From contig JBQCGP010000029.1 in assembly GCA_051955535.1 (NCBI GenBank), positions 78,113 through 142,112 of the forward strand: 64,000 bases of DNA, in the 5' to 3' direction. Numbering within the stretch: position 1 is the stretch's first letter; the number at the start of each line of letters is the position of its first letter. The position numbers and the translations under genes were made by a program. The notes under the pieces are model-generated. The model saw only the letters and a list, made by a program, of their open reading frames with translations, did not search any database and was not told where the DNA came from. Shown here one piece after another: positions 1-8,900 of this stretch. Source of the stretch: 13-2-20CM-68-14 sp051955535. Its GTDB lineage: Bacteria > Actinomycetota > Thermoleophilia > Gaiellales > Gaiellaceae.

Positions 1-1283
1 TCTCGACGGACAAGGTCGACACCGAGGTCCCCTCGCCTGCGTCGGGAACGCTGACCCAGATCGTCGTCCAGGAGGGCGAGACGGTCGAGGTTGGCACGAA
101 GCTCGCACAGATCGGCGGCACAGAATCGACCGCGGCCGCTGAAGCGGCTCCGGTCGAGGAGGTCCCCCAGCCTGCGACGGCCCAGGCCGCCGCCGAATCA
201 GCTGCGGCCTCGGGAGCCGAGGGCGAAACGCCGGCCCCGGAGCCGGTGGCGGAGGCGGAGCCGGCAGCTCCCGCGGCGCCTGCTGGCGACGGCGCGGCCG
301 ACGGCAAGAGCTTCGTCTCGCCGGTCGTGGCGCGAATCGCTTCCGAGCACGGCGTCGATCCCGCCCAGGTGCAGGGCAGCGGCCGCGGCGGGCGCGTCAC
401 CAAGAAGGACATCCTGAACTTCATCGAGCAGGGAGCTCCGGCCTCAGCCCCGGCGGCGCCCGAGGCTCCTCCGGCTCCGGCCGAGCCCACGCCTGCTCCG
501 ACGCCTCCGGCACCGCCACCGACCGCACCAGCGGCCGAGCCGGCCGTGCCGCAGCCGGTCGGCGCTGCCGAGGGCGAGCAGTTCGAGCCCATGAATGCGA
601 TGCGCCGCGGCATCGCCGAGCACATGCGCCGCTCGCTCGACACCGCCGCGCACGTCACGAGCGCGATCGAAGTCGACATGTCGAAGGTCGTCGGTATTCG
701 AAAGAAACTGAAGCCCGAGTACGAGAAGGCCTACGGCATCAACGTCACCTACCTCGCGTTCATCGCGCGCGCGACCGTCGAGACGCTGCGCGACTACCCG
801 TGGATCAACGGGGAGATTCGTGGCGAGCAGATCGTCACGCGGAACTACGTCAACCTCGGCTTCGCCGTCGAGCTGACCGACGGCAAGGGGCTGATCGTGC
901 CTGTGCTCAAGCACGCGGAGGGCCTCAACCTCCTCGGGATCGCGCGCGGCGTCGTCGACATCGCGCAGCGCGCCCGCGACAAGAAGCTCTCGCCCGACGA
1001 CGTCCAGGGCGGCACGTTCACGATCACGAACCCCGGCGGCTACGGCACGTTCCACGGCACGCCGGTGATCAGCCAGCCCCAGGCCGCGATCCTGGGCACC
1101 TACGCGGTCGTCAAGCGGCCGTGGGTGATCCAGGACGACCGCGGCGAGGACGTGATCGCGATCCGCCCGATCATGAACCTGACGCTCACGTACGACCACC
1201 GTCTCGTCGACGGCGCACTCGCCGGCCGCTTCCTCCGCGACCTGCGGGAGAAGCTGGAAACGTGGGAAGAGTCCGCCTACTAG
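1..1283 (+). CDS. Dihydrolipoamide acyltransferase (E2) of a 2-oxoacid dehydrogenase complex, 5' truncated
   Basis: The reading frame is open from base 3, so the gene begins outside the window. E2 moves the acyl group from the lipoyl arm to CoA in the pyruvate, 2-oxoglutarate or branched-chain complex. The fragment (about 426 residues) opens in a lipoyl domain, with the lipoylated lysine in TDKVDTEVPSPASG at fragment residue 4. A long Ala/Pro/Glu linker follows, then an E3/E1-binding domain (SPVVARIASEHGVD, GRGGRVTKKD), a second Ala/Pro linker and the acyltransferase core, which ends in YDHRLVDG carrying the catalytic DHRxxDG motif. lipB and lipA lie downstream and would supply the cofactor. 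The sequence shown does not decide between sucB, bkdB/bkdC and pdhC, so no symbol is given. Confidence 0.93.
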   Translation, partial: STDKVDTEVPSPASGTLTQIVVQEGETVEVGTKLAQIGGTESTAAAEAAPVEEVPQPATAQAAAESAAASGAEGETPAPEPVAEAEPAAPAAPAGDGAADGKSFVSPVVARIASEHGVDPAQVQGSGRGGRVTKKDILNFIEQGAPASAPAAPEAPPAPAEPTPAPTPPAPPPTAPAAEPAVPQPVGAAEGEQFEPMNAMRRGIAEHMRRSLDTAAHVTSAIEVDMSKVVGIRKKLKPEYEKAYGINVTYLAFIARATVETLRDYPWINGEIRGEQIVTRNYVNLGFAVELTDGKGLIVPVLKHAEGLNLLGIARGVVDIAQRARDKKLSPDDVQGGTFTITNPGGYGTFHGTPVISQPQAAILGTYAVVKRPWVIQDDRGEDVIAIRPIMNLTLTYDHRLVDGALAGRFLRDLREKLETWEESAY

Positions 1284-1292
1284 CGAGCTGAC

Positions 1293-1715
1293 ATGCAAAC
1301 GGTCGTGCCGATGCTGGCCTACGAGGACGGCGTTCGCGCCATCGACTGGTTGGGGCGCGCGTTCGGGTTCCGCGAGAACGAGGGCGCGCGGTTCATGTCC
1401 AACGGAACGGTCACACACGCCGAGCTAGACGTCGGCGACGGCTCCGTCGTCTTCATCGCGACGCCGACTGCCGACTACGAGAGCCCGTCGCACCACCGCG
1501 AGACGTGCGAGCAAGCGCGGCGGTGGCAGGACAACCAGTGGGTGATCGACGGCGTCAGCGTGACCGTCCAGGACGTCGGCGGCCATGCCGACCGCGCACG
1601 TGCGGCCGGAGCGAAGATCCTGCGTGAGCCTGAAGACGTGGTGTCGGTTGGTTTGCGCGTCTATACCGTCGAGGATCTCGAGGGCCACCGCTGGATGTTC
1701 ACTGAGCCGTTGTGA
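1293..1715 (+). CDS. VOC (glyoxalase/bleomycin-resistance fold) family protein
   Basis: A 140-residue protein that starts 9 bp after the E2 stop. It has the layout of a single-domain PhnB-like VOC protein: an N-terminal beta strand (QTVVPMLAYEDGVRAIDWL), an AFGF turn, a central acidic strand (HAELDVGDGSVVF), then a second beta-alpha-beta unit ending in DLEGHRWMFTEPL. The family often binds a metal through His/Glu. Candidate ligands here are His at about residue 47 and the Glu near the C-terminal EGHRW, but the substrate cannot be predicted. It could be co-transcribed with the E2 gene. A REP-like repeat follows its stop codon. Confidence 0.85.
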   Translation: MQTVVPMLAYEDGVRAIDWLGRAFGFRENEGARFMSNGTVTHAELDVGDGSVVFIATPTADYESPSHHRETCEQARRWQDNQWVIDGVSVTVQDVGGHADRARAAGAKILREPEDVVSVGLRVYTVEDLEGHRWMFTEPL

Positions 1716-1726
1716 GATCAGGGCCT

Positions 1727-1803
1727 GCAGGGACTGACCCCGCAGCGGTCACGTCCCACCAACCGTTTCATGGGACAGTCCCCGTGCGGGGACAGTCCCT
1801 GCC
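1727..1803. repeat. REP-like palindromic repeat, copy A
   Basis: Intergenic element between the VOC gene and lipB. It begins with CAGGGACTGACC, has a middle segment with TCCCACCAACC, and ends in an imperfect hairpin at 1772-1799 (GGGACAGTCCCCG, 2-nt spacer, CGGGGACAGTCCC; one A/A mismatch in the stem). Copy B near 19.7 kb has the same two-part layout, and copy C at 57.9 kb keeps only the hairpin. The element lies just upstream of the lipB TTG start. Confidence 0.85.
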
Positions 1804-1821
1804 CTCGGTAGCCTGGTTGCC

Positions 1822-2529
1822 TTGAACTCAGCACACCTCCTCAATCTCGGTCAGGTGCCCTATGTCGAGGCGTGGAAGTTGCAGCGCGCCCTCGCGGCAG
1901 AGGTGGCCGACGGCGCGCGGCCCGACACGGTCTTGCTGCTCGAGCACCCGCCCGTGATCACGCTCGGGCGCCGTACCGAGCCGGGCGAGCTGCACGTGCC
2001 GCCGGGCGCGGAGGTCGAGATCGTCGAGACTGACCGTGGTGGCAAGTCCACCTACCACGGGCCTGGGCAGCTCGTCTGCTACCCGATCTTCGACCTCAAC
2101 CGGCACGGACTCGACGTCAAGAAGTACTGCCGCGACCTCGAGGAAGCACTAGTGAAAACGCTAGACGCGTTTTCACTAGAAGCCACGCGCATTGAGGGCC
2201 TAACCGGGATTTGGCTCCAAAGCCCGCCCCGCAAGATCGCCTCGATCGGGATCCACATCTCGAAATGGATCACCACTCACGGGTACGCGCTCAACGTCGA
2301 CCTCGACGCCGCGCCGCTCACCGAGTGGATCACTGCCTGCGGGCTCGATGCGCAGTTCACGACGATGGCGCGCGAGCTTGGCCAACCGGTTTCGGTCGAC
2401 GACGTGCGCCCTGTCGCGCTCGCCGCGCTAGGCGACGTTTTCGATCTGAGCTTCGACGCCGCCGCCGACGGCCTCGATCAGCGCGTCGACTACGCGCGGG
2501 TCGAACTGGGTGCCCCGCACCCGGCGTAG
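1822..2529 (+). CDS. lipB: Octanoyltransferase (lipoate-protein ligase B)
   Basis: A 235-residue cytoplasmic enzyme that moves octanoyl from acyl carrier protein to the lipoyl domains of E2 subunits and GcvH, before LipA inserts sulphur. Family signatures are clear: LGRRTEPGEL, then DRGGKSTYHGPGQLVCYP in the active-site region, RKIASIGI with the catalytic Lys, and the acyl-thioester Cys in TACGLDAQF. The start is TTG; no ATG precedes this conserved N-terminus. The last 102 bp overlap the convergent HD-GYP gene. A perfect 13-bp hairpin lies inside the coding region at 2149-2179 and forces rare AT-ending codons. The E2 gene lies upstream and lipA 2.1 kb downstream. Confidence 0.96.
   Translation: MNSAHLLNLGQVPYVEAWKLQRALAAEVADGARPDTVLLLEHPPVITLGRRTEPGELHVPPGAEVEIVETDRGGKSTYHGPGQLVCYPIFDLNRHGLDVKKYCRDLEEALVKTLDAFSLEATRIEGLTGIWLQSPPRKIASIGIHISKWITTHGYALNVDLDAAPLTEWITACGLDAQFTTMARELGQPVSVDDVRPVALAALGDVFDLSFDAAADGLDQRVDYARVELGAPHPA
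2149..2179. repeat. Perfect 13-bp hairpin inside lipB (TGAAAACGC family)
   Basis: The arms CTAGTGAAAACGC (2149-2161) and GCGTTTTCACTAG (2167-2179) flank the 5-nt loop TAGAC. The hairpin lies within coding sequence and uses AT-rich codons (AAA, CTA, TTT, TCA, CTA) in a GC-rich gene. The core TGAAAACGC...GCGTTTTCA recurs at the nuoE start (26266-26295). Confidence 0.9.
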
Positions 2530-3792
2530 CTCCGCGACCGCATCCTCGAGCGGCATCGCCTTGCGATAGGAGCGGTCGCTCGTCATCGCGTTGAACGCGT
2601 CACAGCAGGAGACGATCCGCGCCAGCAGCGGGATGTCGTCGCCGACCAGTCCGTCCGGATAACCCGAGCCGTCGTAGTTCTCGTGGCAGGAGCGCACGAT
2701 CAGCCCGATCTCACCGAGCAAGCCCCCGACGCGATGAAGCATCCGCTCGCCCTCGATCGTGTGCGTCTCGATCACTTTCCGCTCCTCGGGCGTGAGCTTG
2801 CCGGGCTTGTTGATGATCGCATTGGGAATCCGCACCTTGCCGACGTCGTGCAGTAGCGCGGCGAACTCGGCGTCGCGCCGCTCGCGCGAGGAGAGCTCTA
2901 GCCTGTCGACGACCGAGAGCGTGAGCTCGACGACGTCGCGGCTATGAATGCCGGTGTAGGCGTCGTCCGCCTCGACGACGTCGCCGAGCAGGAATGCAGT
3001 TCCTCTGTACGCGTCACGTAGCTCGAGCTCGTGGTCGATCCGTACGCGGCGCTCGCGCGCGAAGACCGAGAGGAGCGCGATCAGCGGCAGCGCCAGGAGC
3101 ACGCCCCACGGCGACGACTGCGCGGCGAACGCGACCGCGAGGCCGATCGGAGCCAGACAAGCGTCGATCGTGTACACCGAGGTCATCGCCCGCAGCTGGA
3201 CGGACGGCCGGACACCGAGCGCGACCCATTCACGCCCGGCGGCCGAGGCTGCGTCGACGAGGAATTGGGCCGCGAGCGCCGCGAGGTAGATCGGCCAGTC
3301 GGATAGCCGCGGTCCTCGCTCGCCGATGACACCTAGCACGACCGCGGGGCCGACCGCGTGCCACGCCGTGACGACGGGCAGCAGGACGCGCTGAATGTGG
3401 AGATCGCCCCGAACGCAGTGGTCAAGCGTGCCAAGGACAATCCCGGCCGCCACGGCCAGCGGCACGAAGCCGACCGGCAGCAGGAACAGCATCGGCACGA
3501 GGATCAGCTGGGTCGGGACGGCTGATCCGGTGCCGATCTCGAAGTCGAGCCGGAACGCGGCTGCGTACGCCGCGACGAGCAGCGCAATGGTGAGCGCGCC
3601 CGGCGAGCGGTTCGAATGGAAGACAACCGCAGTACTCACCGCCGCAACGGCGAAACCGCCGGTGAAAACGATGAACGCGACACGCTCTCGGACCGCCACC
3701 CGCTGAAGGCGCCTGGCGCGCGTCTCCTCGATGACCCGTTGCTCTTCGGGGTCGAGCAGAAGCGGGTTCGTTGCCGGCACCGCAGTCGACAT
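2428..3792 (-). CDS. Membrane-bound HD-GYP domain protein, probable cyclic-di-GMP phosphodiesterase
   Basis: 454 residues. The N-terminal 240 residues are mostly hydrophobic, with roughly six membrane segments, and act as a membrane sensor. The C-terminal HD-GYP domain has HSRDVV (about 283), the HD pair in LLHDVGKVRIP (315-316), CHENYDGSGYPDG with the GYP triplet at about 377, and DAFNAMTSDRSYR. HD-GYP enzymes hydrolyse c-di-GMP. The usual HHE is CHE here, so one conserved His is replaced by Cys, which may change metal binding. The gene runs against lipB and their 3' ends overlap by 102 bp. No diguanylate cyclase is visible nearby. Confidence 0.92.
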   Translation of the reverse strand: MSTAVPATNPLLLDPEEQRVIEETRARRLQRVAVRERVAFIVFTGGFAVAAVSTAVVFHSNRSPGALTIALLVAAYAAAFRLDFEIGTGSAVPTQLILVPMLFLLPVGFVPLAVAAGIVLGTLDHCVRGDLHIQRVLLPVVTAWHAVGPAVVLGVIGERGPRLSDWPIYLAALAAQFLVDAASAAGREWVALGVRPSVQLRAMTSVYTIDACLAPIGLAVAFAAQSSPWGVLLALPLIALLSVFARERRVRIDHELELRDAYRGTAFLLGDVVEADDAYTGIHSRDVVELTLSVVDRLELSSRERRDAEFAALLHDVGKVRIPNAIINKPGKLTPEERKVIETHTIEGERMLHRVGGLLGEIGLIVRSCHENYDGSGYPDGLVGDDIPLLARIVSCCDAFNAMTSDRSYRKAMPLEDAVAELRRVRGTQFDPRVVDALIEAVGGGVEAQIENVA

Positions 3793-3953
3793 CGCTTTCA
3801 GATCGGCTCTTCTCGGCGCCTGCTTTAACGTCGCCGGCGGCCCGGTTCACTCCTCCGAGGGATGCGAACGCCCCGTCCCGACCCCCGGACGGGTGATGCG
3901 CCGCCTCGTAAGGCGAAGAAAGTGAGTGCAGCGGCAATCAAGGAGAGGACGGG

Positions 3954-4589
3954 ATGACTGTGGCAAGGACCGGACTGCTTGTACGAACACTGCTGCTGCT
4001 GGGGGCGCTGGCGGCGGCGTTGACCTTGGGCTCGGCCGCCCATGCCGGCCTGATCGGTACGGGCTCCGCCTCGTATTGCGATCCGACCTCATCGCAGCCC
4101 TTCGCACCGTCGGACATGAACTCCTACACCCTGTTGCCGGGCGGCTCGTTCGAGTCCGGCTCGGTGCCATGGGCGCTCTCGGGCGGCGCGAAGATCGTCT
4201 CGGGCAACGAGACGTCGTACCTCCACGGCCGCCAGGATTCGCACTCGCTGTACCTCCCCGCGGGCGGATCGGCAATGACGCCCACGACGTGCTTCGCCCT
4301 CGGCGACTGGCACTCACGCTTCATGCTCAAGAACGTCGGCTCCTCGACCGGTGCCGTCCGCGTCCAGGTCGTCGTCCCGAGCCTCGTCGGTGGGTGGCTG
4401 ACCGTCTTGGACGGCGGCACCGTGCAGGCGGGCGGCACGTGGACGCCGTCGCCTCGCGTCGAGCTTCTACTCAGCAATGTCACGAGCCTGATCGGCACGA
4501 AGTCGGTCGCCTTCCGCTTTACCGCGGTCGGGCGCGGCGCTGCGTACCAACTCGACGACGTCTATCTCGATCCCTGGAAGTGCTTCTAG
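3954..4589 (+). CDS. Secreted protein of unknown function, beta-rich
   Basis: 211 residues. It has a clear Sec signal peptide (basic start, a Leu/Ala-rich core at 8-30, likely cleavage after GSAAHA). The ATG is preceded by AAGGAGAGG. The mature part is Ser/Gly/Val-rich with few charges and looks like a single beta-sandwich: PGGSFESGSVPWALSGG near its start and AAYQLDDVYLDPW near its end resemble carbohydrate-binding-module-like jelly rolls. Two or three Cys, including one beside the C-terminus, could form a disulphide. It has no catalytic motif and no recognised gene partner. It is divergent from the HD-GYP gene. Confidence 0.8.
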   Translation: MTVARTGLLVRTLLLLGALAAALTLGSAAHAGLIGTGSASYCDPTSSQPFAPSDMNSYTLLPGGSFESGSVPWALSGGAKIVSGNETSYLHGRQDSHSLYLPAGGSAMTPTTCFALGDWHSRFMLKNVGSSTGAVRVQVVVPSLVGGWLTVLDGGTVQAGGTWTPSPRVELLLSNVTSLIGTKSVAFRFTAVGRGAAYQLDDVYLDPWKCF

Positions 4590-4642
4590 CCGGCTGAAGA
4601 GACGGGGCGGCCACCGGCCGTCCCGTCTCTAGACTTCGCGGG

Positions 4643-5563
4643 ATGCAGAGTTCGCTCCCGGTCGCCGAGCGACCACGCCGCCCCGAGTGGATGAAGGTTC
4701 GCGCTCCGAGCGCGGACTCTCGTTACTTCGACGTCAAGAAGCTGATCCACGGCCAGTCGCTGCACACCATCTGCGAAGAGGCCCGCTGCCCGAACATCTC
4801 CGAATGCTGGGGGCGCGGCACGGCGACGTTTCAGATCCTCGGCGATACCTGCACGCGCGCGTGCCGCTACTGCTACGTCCACTCGGGGAAGCCCGAGCAC
4901 CCGCCGGACCCGCTGGAGCCGCTCCGACTCGCAAAGGCCGCGGCCGAGATGGGCCTCAACCACGTCGTCGTCACCTCGGTCGACCGGGACGACGTCCCAG
5001 ACCGCGGCGCAGGCCACTACGCGGCGACGATCCGGGCGTTGAAGGCGAAGCTGCCCGATGCGTCGGTCGAAGTGCTGACGCCCGACTTCCTGGACGTGGA
5101 GGAGGACGCTCTCCGCACGGTGCTCGCGGCCCGACCGGATGTCTTCAACCACAACATCGAGACCGTGCGGCGCCTGCACAAGCGTATGCGCGGCGCCAAG
5201 GCGAGCTACGAGAAGGCGCTCTGGCTGCTCGCTCGCGCGAAGGAGCTCGCCGGCTACCCGGTGCTGACGAAGTCCGGGATCATCGTCGGTCTGGGGGAGA
5301 CGAACGACGAAGTCGTCGAGACGATGCGCGACCTCCGCCGCCACGGCGTGGACGTGGTCACGATCGGCCAGTACCTGCAGCCCAGCGCGAAGCACGCCCG
5401 GATCGACCGCTGGGTGCACCCCGACGAGTTCCGCTGGTTCCGAGAGCAGGGCGAGTCGCTCGGGTTCGGGTCGGTTTTCTCAGGGCCGCTTGTTCGCAGC
5501 TCCTACCGCGCAGACGAACAACGGCACGCCGCGGCGACGGGCCGCGGTGCGGTCGCTTATTAG
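4643..5563 (+). CDS. lipA: Lipoyl synthase (radical SAM)
   Basis: 306 residues, normal for the family. LipA inserts two sulphur atoms into protein-bound octanoyl, completing the pathway begun by LipB. Both iron-sulphur motifs are present: the auxiliary cluster CX4CX5C at Cys44, Cys49 and Cys55 (TICEEARCPNISECW) and the radical-SAM CX3CX2C at Cys70, Cys74 and Cys77 (CTRACRYC). The C-terminal RSSY, which supplies the serine ligand of the auxiliary cluster, is present. The stop codon is 3 bp from that of the convergent small secreted protein. Confidence 0.97.
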   Translation: MQSSLPVAERPRRPEWMKVRAPSADSRYFDVKKLIHGQSLHTICEEARCPNISECWGRGTATFQILGDTCTRACRYCYVHSGKPEHPPDPLEPLRLAKAAAEMGLNHVVVTSVDRDDVPDRGAGHYAATIRALKAKLPDASVEVLTPDFLDVEEDALRTVLAARPDVFNHNIETVRRLHKRMRGAKASYEKALWLLARAKELAGYPVLTKSGIIVGLGETNDEVVETMRDLRRHGVDVVTIGQYLQPSAKHARIDRWVHPDEFRWFREQGESLGFGSVFSGPLVRSSYRADEQRHAAATGRGAVAY

Positions 5564-5566
5564 CCG

Positions 5567-5890
5567 CTAGATTCGGCAGCTCGGCGGCACGTACGCCGTC
5601 GCGCGAGAGCCCTTGCTGCCGGTGGCGAGCACACGCATCGACAGGCACTTGCCCGTGGCCCTCCCGAAGATCGCGGTGAAGCGACCGCGTCGACTCGCCG
5701 TGACCGTCTTGCGGTAGATGGTGGGCGTACGAACGACGATCTTTACGCGCTCTCCTGCTTTGAAGCCCGCGCCCGTGACGGTGATCGGGACGACCTTCGT
5801 GACGTGGATCGTCGCGCGCGTGCTCGCCAGACCCCCTGGTGCCGCCACCACGGCTGCGAGGATGGCAGTGAGCAGGAACAAACGTCTCAT
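5567..5890 (-). CDS. Small secreted protein with an IPT/TIG-like strand pattern
   Basis: 107 residues with an N-terminal signal peptide (MRRLFLLTAILAAVVAAPGG, cleavage near LAS). The mature part has PITVTGAGFKAGERVKIVV, typical of Ig-like IPT/TIG domains, followed by short beta strands and two Cys (GKCLSM and PPSCRI) that could form a disulphide. It is probably a small extracytoplasmic Ig-like domain of unknown role. It is convergent with lipA and has no visible operon partner. Confidence 0.75.
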   Translation of the reverse strand: MRRLFLLTAILAAVVAAPGGLASTRATIHVTKVVPITVTGAGFKAGERVKIVVRTPTIYRKTVTASRRGRFTAIFGRATGKCLSMRVLATGSKGSRATAYVPPSCRI

Positions 5891-5927
5891 CGGGTCGAAG
5901 TATGCACCGAGAGGGTTCTTTTCAAAC

Positions 5928-5957
5928 GAAGAGGGCCGCCCGGAGGCGGCCCTCTTC
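5928..5957 (-). terminator. Intrinsic terminator, first of a repeated family
   Basis: Perfect 13-bp stem (GAAGAGGGCCGCC / GGCGGCCCTCTTC) with a CGGA loop. It lies 20 bp beyond the stop of the minus-strand propeller gene. The core AGGGCCGCC-CGGA-GGCGGCCCT is identical to the hairpins at 11437 and 14655. Confidence 0.85.
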
Positions 5958-5977
5958 AGACGATCGCCTGGTCCGGT

Positions 5978-8900
5978 CTAGTGCGCCGGGCCCAGCTTCA
6001 TCTGCCAGATGCCCTGCGAGTGCGTCGCCGCGTACAGCACGCGCTTGCACGGGCCGTGGCCGGTGCACGTCGGAACGCGGGACGAGGGCTCGATCTCGAG
6101 GTGCATGACCTCGTAGCGAGGCATCCCCGCCGTCACGTGCCAACCGCCCGTGCCGTCGTTGTCGCCGCGCAGGACACCGAAGTCCGTTGCGACGTACAGC
6201 GTATGGGTCGCGTCGTCGCGGACGATGTCCGCAATCGGCAGGTCGCCGTCGTTCCCCGGCGTCGGGAACGCGGACGTCCCGGCCTCCACGTTCAGGTTCG
6301 TGAACGTGCCGTCACCGACCGCGCCGTGCGAGGTCACGCTGAACACGTGCCCCGGCGTCGTCGGTGTGACCGCGTTGTAGCCCGAGTACGAGATCCAGGC
6401 GTGATTCGGGTTGTTCGGATCCACCGTGATGCCGCTCGGGAAGCGCGTCGGCGAGTTGCCGGCAGCCGAGTTGTCTACACGCAGCCACGTCACGGCCGAC
6501 GGAACGGACGCGTCCGCATTGTGGGTCACGAAGATCCGGCCGGCCGTGGTGGCCGCCCAGAGCGTGCCGTGGTCCGCACTGTCACGCGCGAGCCACGAGA
6601 TCGAGCCGCCGGTGCGGTCGCTCCCGTAGAAGGTCCCGGGCAGGGATCCCGCCGTGTTGATACCCGCCGGCCCGCCGAGCGGCATGAAGTCGCCGCACGT
6701 CGGGGTCGCGCCGTCGGTCACGAACGCGGGGCCGGTCGCCCCCGCCCGCGGGGTGTCCGGGCGCGGGTCGGGGGGGACGGGACCCGGGGGGGGGGCGCGG
6801 GGGGGCACCACCGGGGGGGAGTGCGCCGCGGCCGCGGCCATGTCCGGGCTCGTGTCTTGAGGGACGTCACCGGTGTGGCCGGCGCCGAACGCCCAGCTGC
6901 GCCAGACGTGTTGCGCGCCCTCGTAGAGCGGGTGTGTGACATTGCCGTTGAAGGTGACCGGGTTCGGATCCCCGATCTGCGGCCAGTAGAAGCCGATGCA
7001 AGTGGCGCACGCCTCGCCACTCGCGACCAGCGGGCCGGTCGCAATGACCCACTTAGTCGGGTCGCCGTTCTCGAAGTTCACGTCGCCGAAGCCGCCCGTG
7101 AACTCGTTGGCGAGCCAGCCGGGCTGGGACGCGTCGAAGACGGCGTTGCCGCCGTCGCCGTAGATCACCTGGGTGAACGTGTTCCGTTGGGTGCCGGGGA
7201 GGTTCGACCAGGTGCCGTTGTCCTGCGTGCCGCCCATTACCGTGCTCGAGTTGAACGGATCGATTGCGACATTGATGAACTGAATCGTGCTGCTCAGCTT
7301 CTTGTCGATGTGCTCGAGCAACGTCGGCACGCGAGAGAGCAACCGCTTGCAGCTCGCGTAGCTCCCGGAAGTCGGCGGCAACGGGCCACCGCCGTTGCGG
7401 TGCGGCTCGTCGCATTGTGACGAGATGTCTGCGAAGTTCCCGCTCGTGCGGATCAAACCGCCGTCGGAGCCTTCGAAGATCTGCGTCGGGTTGCTCGGGT
7501 TGATCGCGATCGCGTGCTGGTCGGGATGGATCCCGTTCGGCGCGTTCACGCACCCGTTGTCGAAGTACGGCGCGAATGCACACCACGGCGGGTGGTTGAT
7601 CGTTGCGTCGTACGAAAGGTCGGTGAACGTGCGCAGGTTCGCAGCGCCCGTCGCCGTGCCATCGGGATCGCCCGCGGTGCTCGAGTAGAGAACCTCGCGA
7701 CCGTTTGACCGGCCGTTCCCGCAGCCGACGCCGTTGGTGTTACACGGCTGCTCGCCGTACAGGTTGGAGCCGATCAGGTACACGGTGTCCGGCATCCCGG
7801 CGGGCGTGTAGACGTCCTGGTCGTACCAGCACTGCTGGGTGCAGAAGTCGTCGGTCGCGAAATACGCGTTGGCGGTGGTCTGAGACGTCAGGCACTGCCA
7901 GCCGGTGTACGTCGCGGGGAACGTGTGCGTTGCCGGATCGGGAGACGCACAGGCGCCACCCGTGATCGTCTGTGATCCAAGCAGCGACGCGGCAGACTGG
8001 TCGCCCATATCCGTCCGCCAGAAGTTCGAATCTGTCGGGAAGACGACATTGTTCACCGCGGGCTGCGTTCCCTCGGTCAGGTAGATGCGCGTGTGGTTGT
8101 TCTTCGTGGTCAGCGCGAACATCGTCCGGTCGACACCGTTCAGCGCGCAGCCGGTCGCGGGATTAGCGGGGCACTGCGGCGGCACGAACTGCGGCTTGAA
8201 CACCTGCGCGAACGCGGTCTGGGCCGCACCGTCGTCACGCCGCCAAAGTCCAGCGTCGAAGGCCGAGGCGTAGACGACCTTGGGGTCGCTCGGGTCGAGG
8301 CCGACGTCGTTGATGCCGTATGAACCTTGAAGCCCACTCTCGGCAATCACGTCCGGCTTGGCACCGTTCCAGACCTCGGTGAACGTCGCACCGCCGTCGG
8401 TGGACTCGTAGAGGCCGGGCTCGTTCGCGCCCGGCTCGACCCGCTTGGTGCCACCGTTACCGATCACGTGCGAGAGGCCGCGGACGGCAAGCGCGGAGCC
8501 GACGAAGATGTGGCTCGGGTTGGTCGGGTCGATCACGATCTTGCTGATCGCCCGGCCGAGGAACGCATCGCCGTGATTCACGCACGAGTACGTGGCGTTG
8601 TTCACGCACGAGTCCGCAAGTTTGGTCCAGTGGTCGCCGCCGTCCGTCGACTTGTAGAGCCCGACACCCGCCTCACAACCGGACGAGCAGCGATTGCCCT
8701 CGCCGGTGCCGAGGTAGAGCGTGTTGCCCGTCTTGTCGGTCGGGTCGAGGATCAGCGTCCCGATCGAGTTCTGGGCGAGACCCTGCGCGTCCAGTTGCTT
8801 CCACTCCGGGTTTGGAGCCAGCGCGTTCTCCGTGCGCCAGATCCCACCGCCGGCCGGACCGGCCCAGACACGGCAGCCGCCGGGCTGGCAGTTCGGGGAG

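Noticed and set aside
2428..3792. Frameshift as cause of the lipB/HD-GYP overlap
   Set aside because: Both frames keep family-like sequence up to the overlap, with no sign of a broken end.
5804..7420. 538-codon plus-strand frame opposite the propeller gene
   Set aside because: Arg/Val-rich antisense shadow with no motif or ribosome site.
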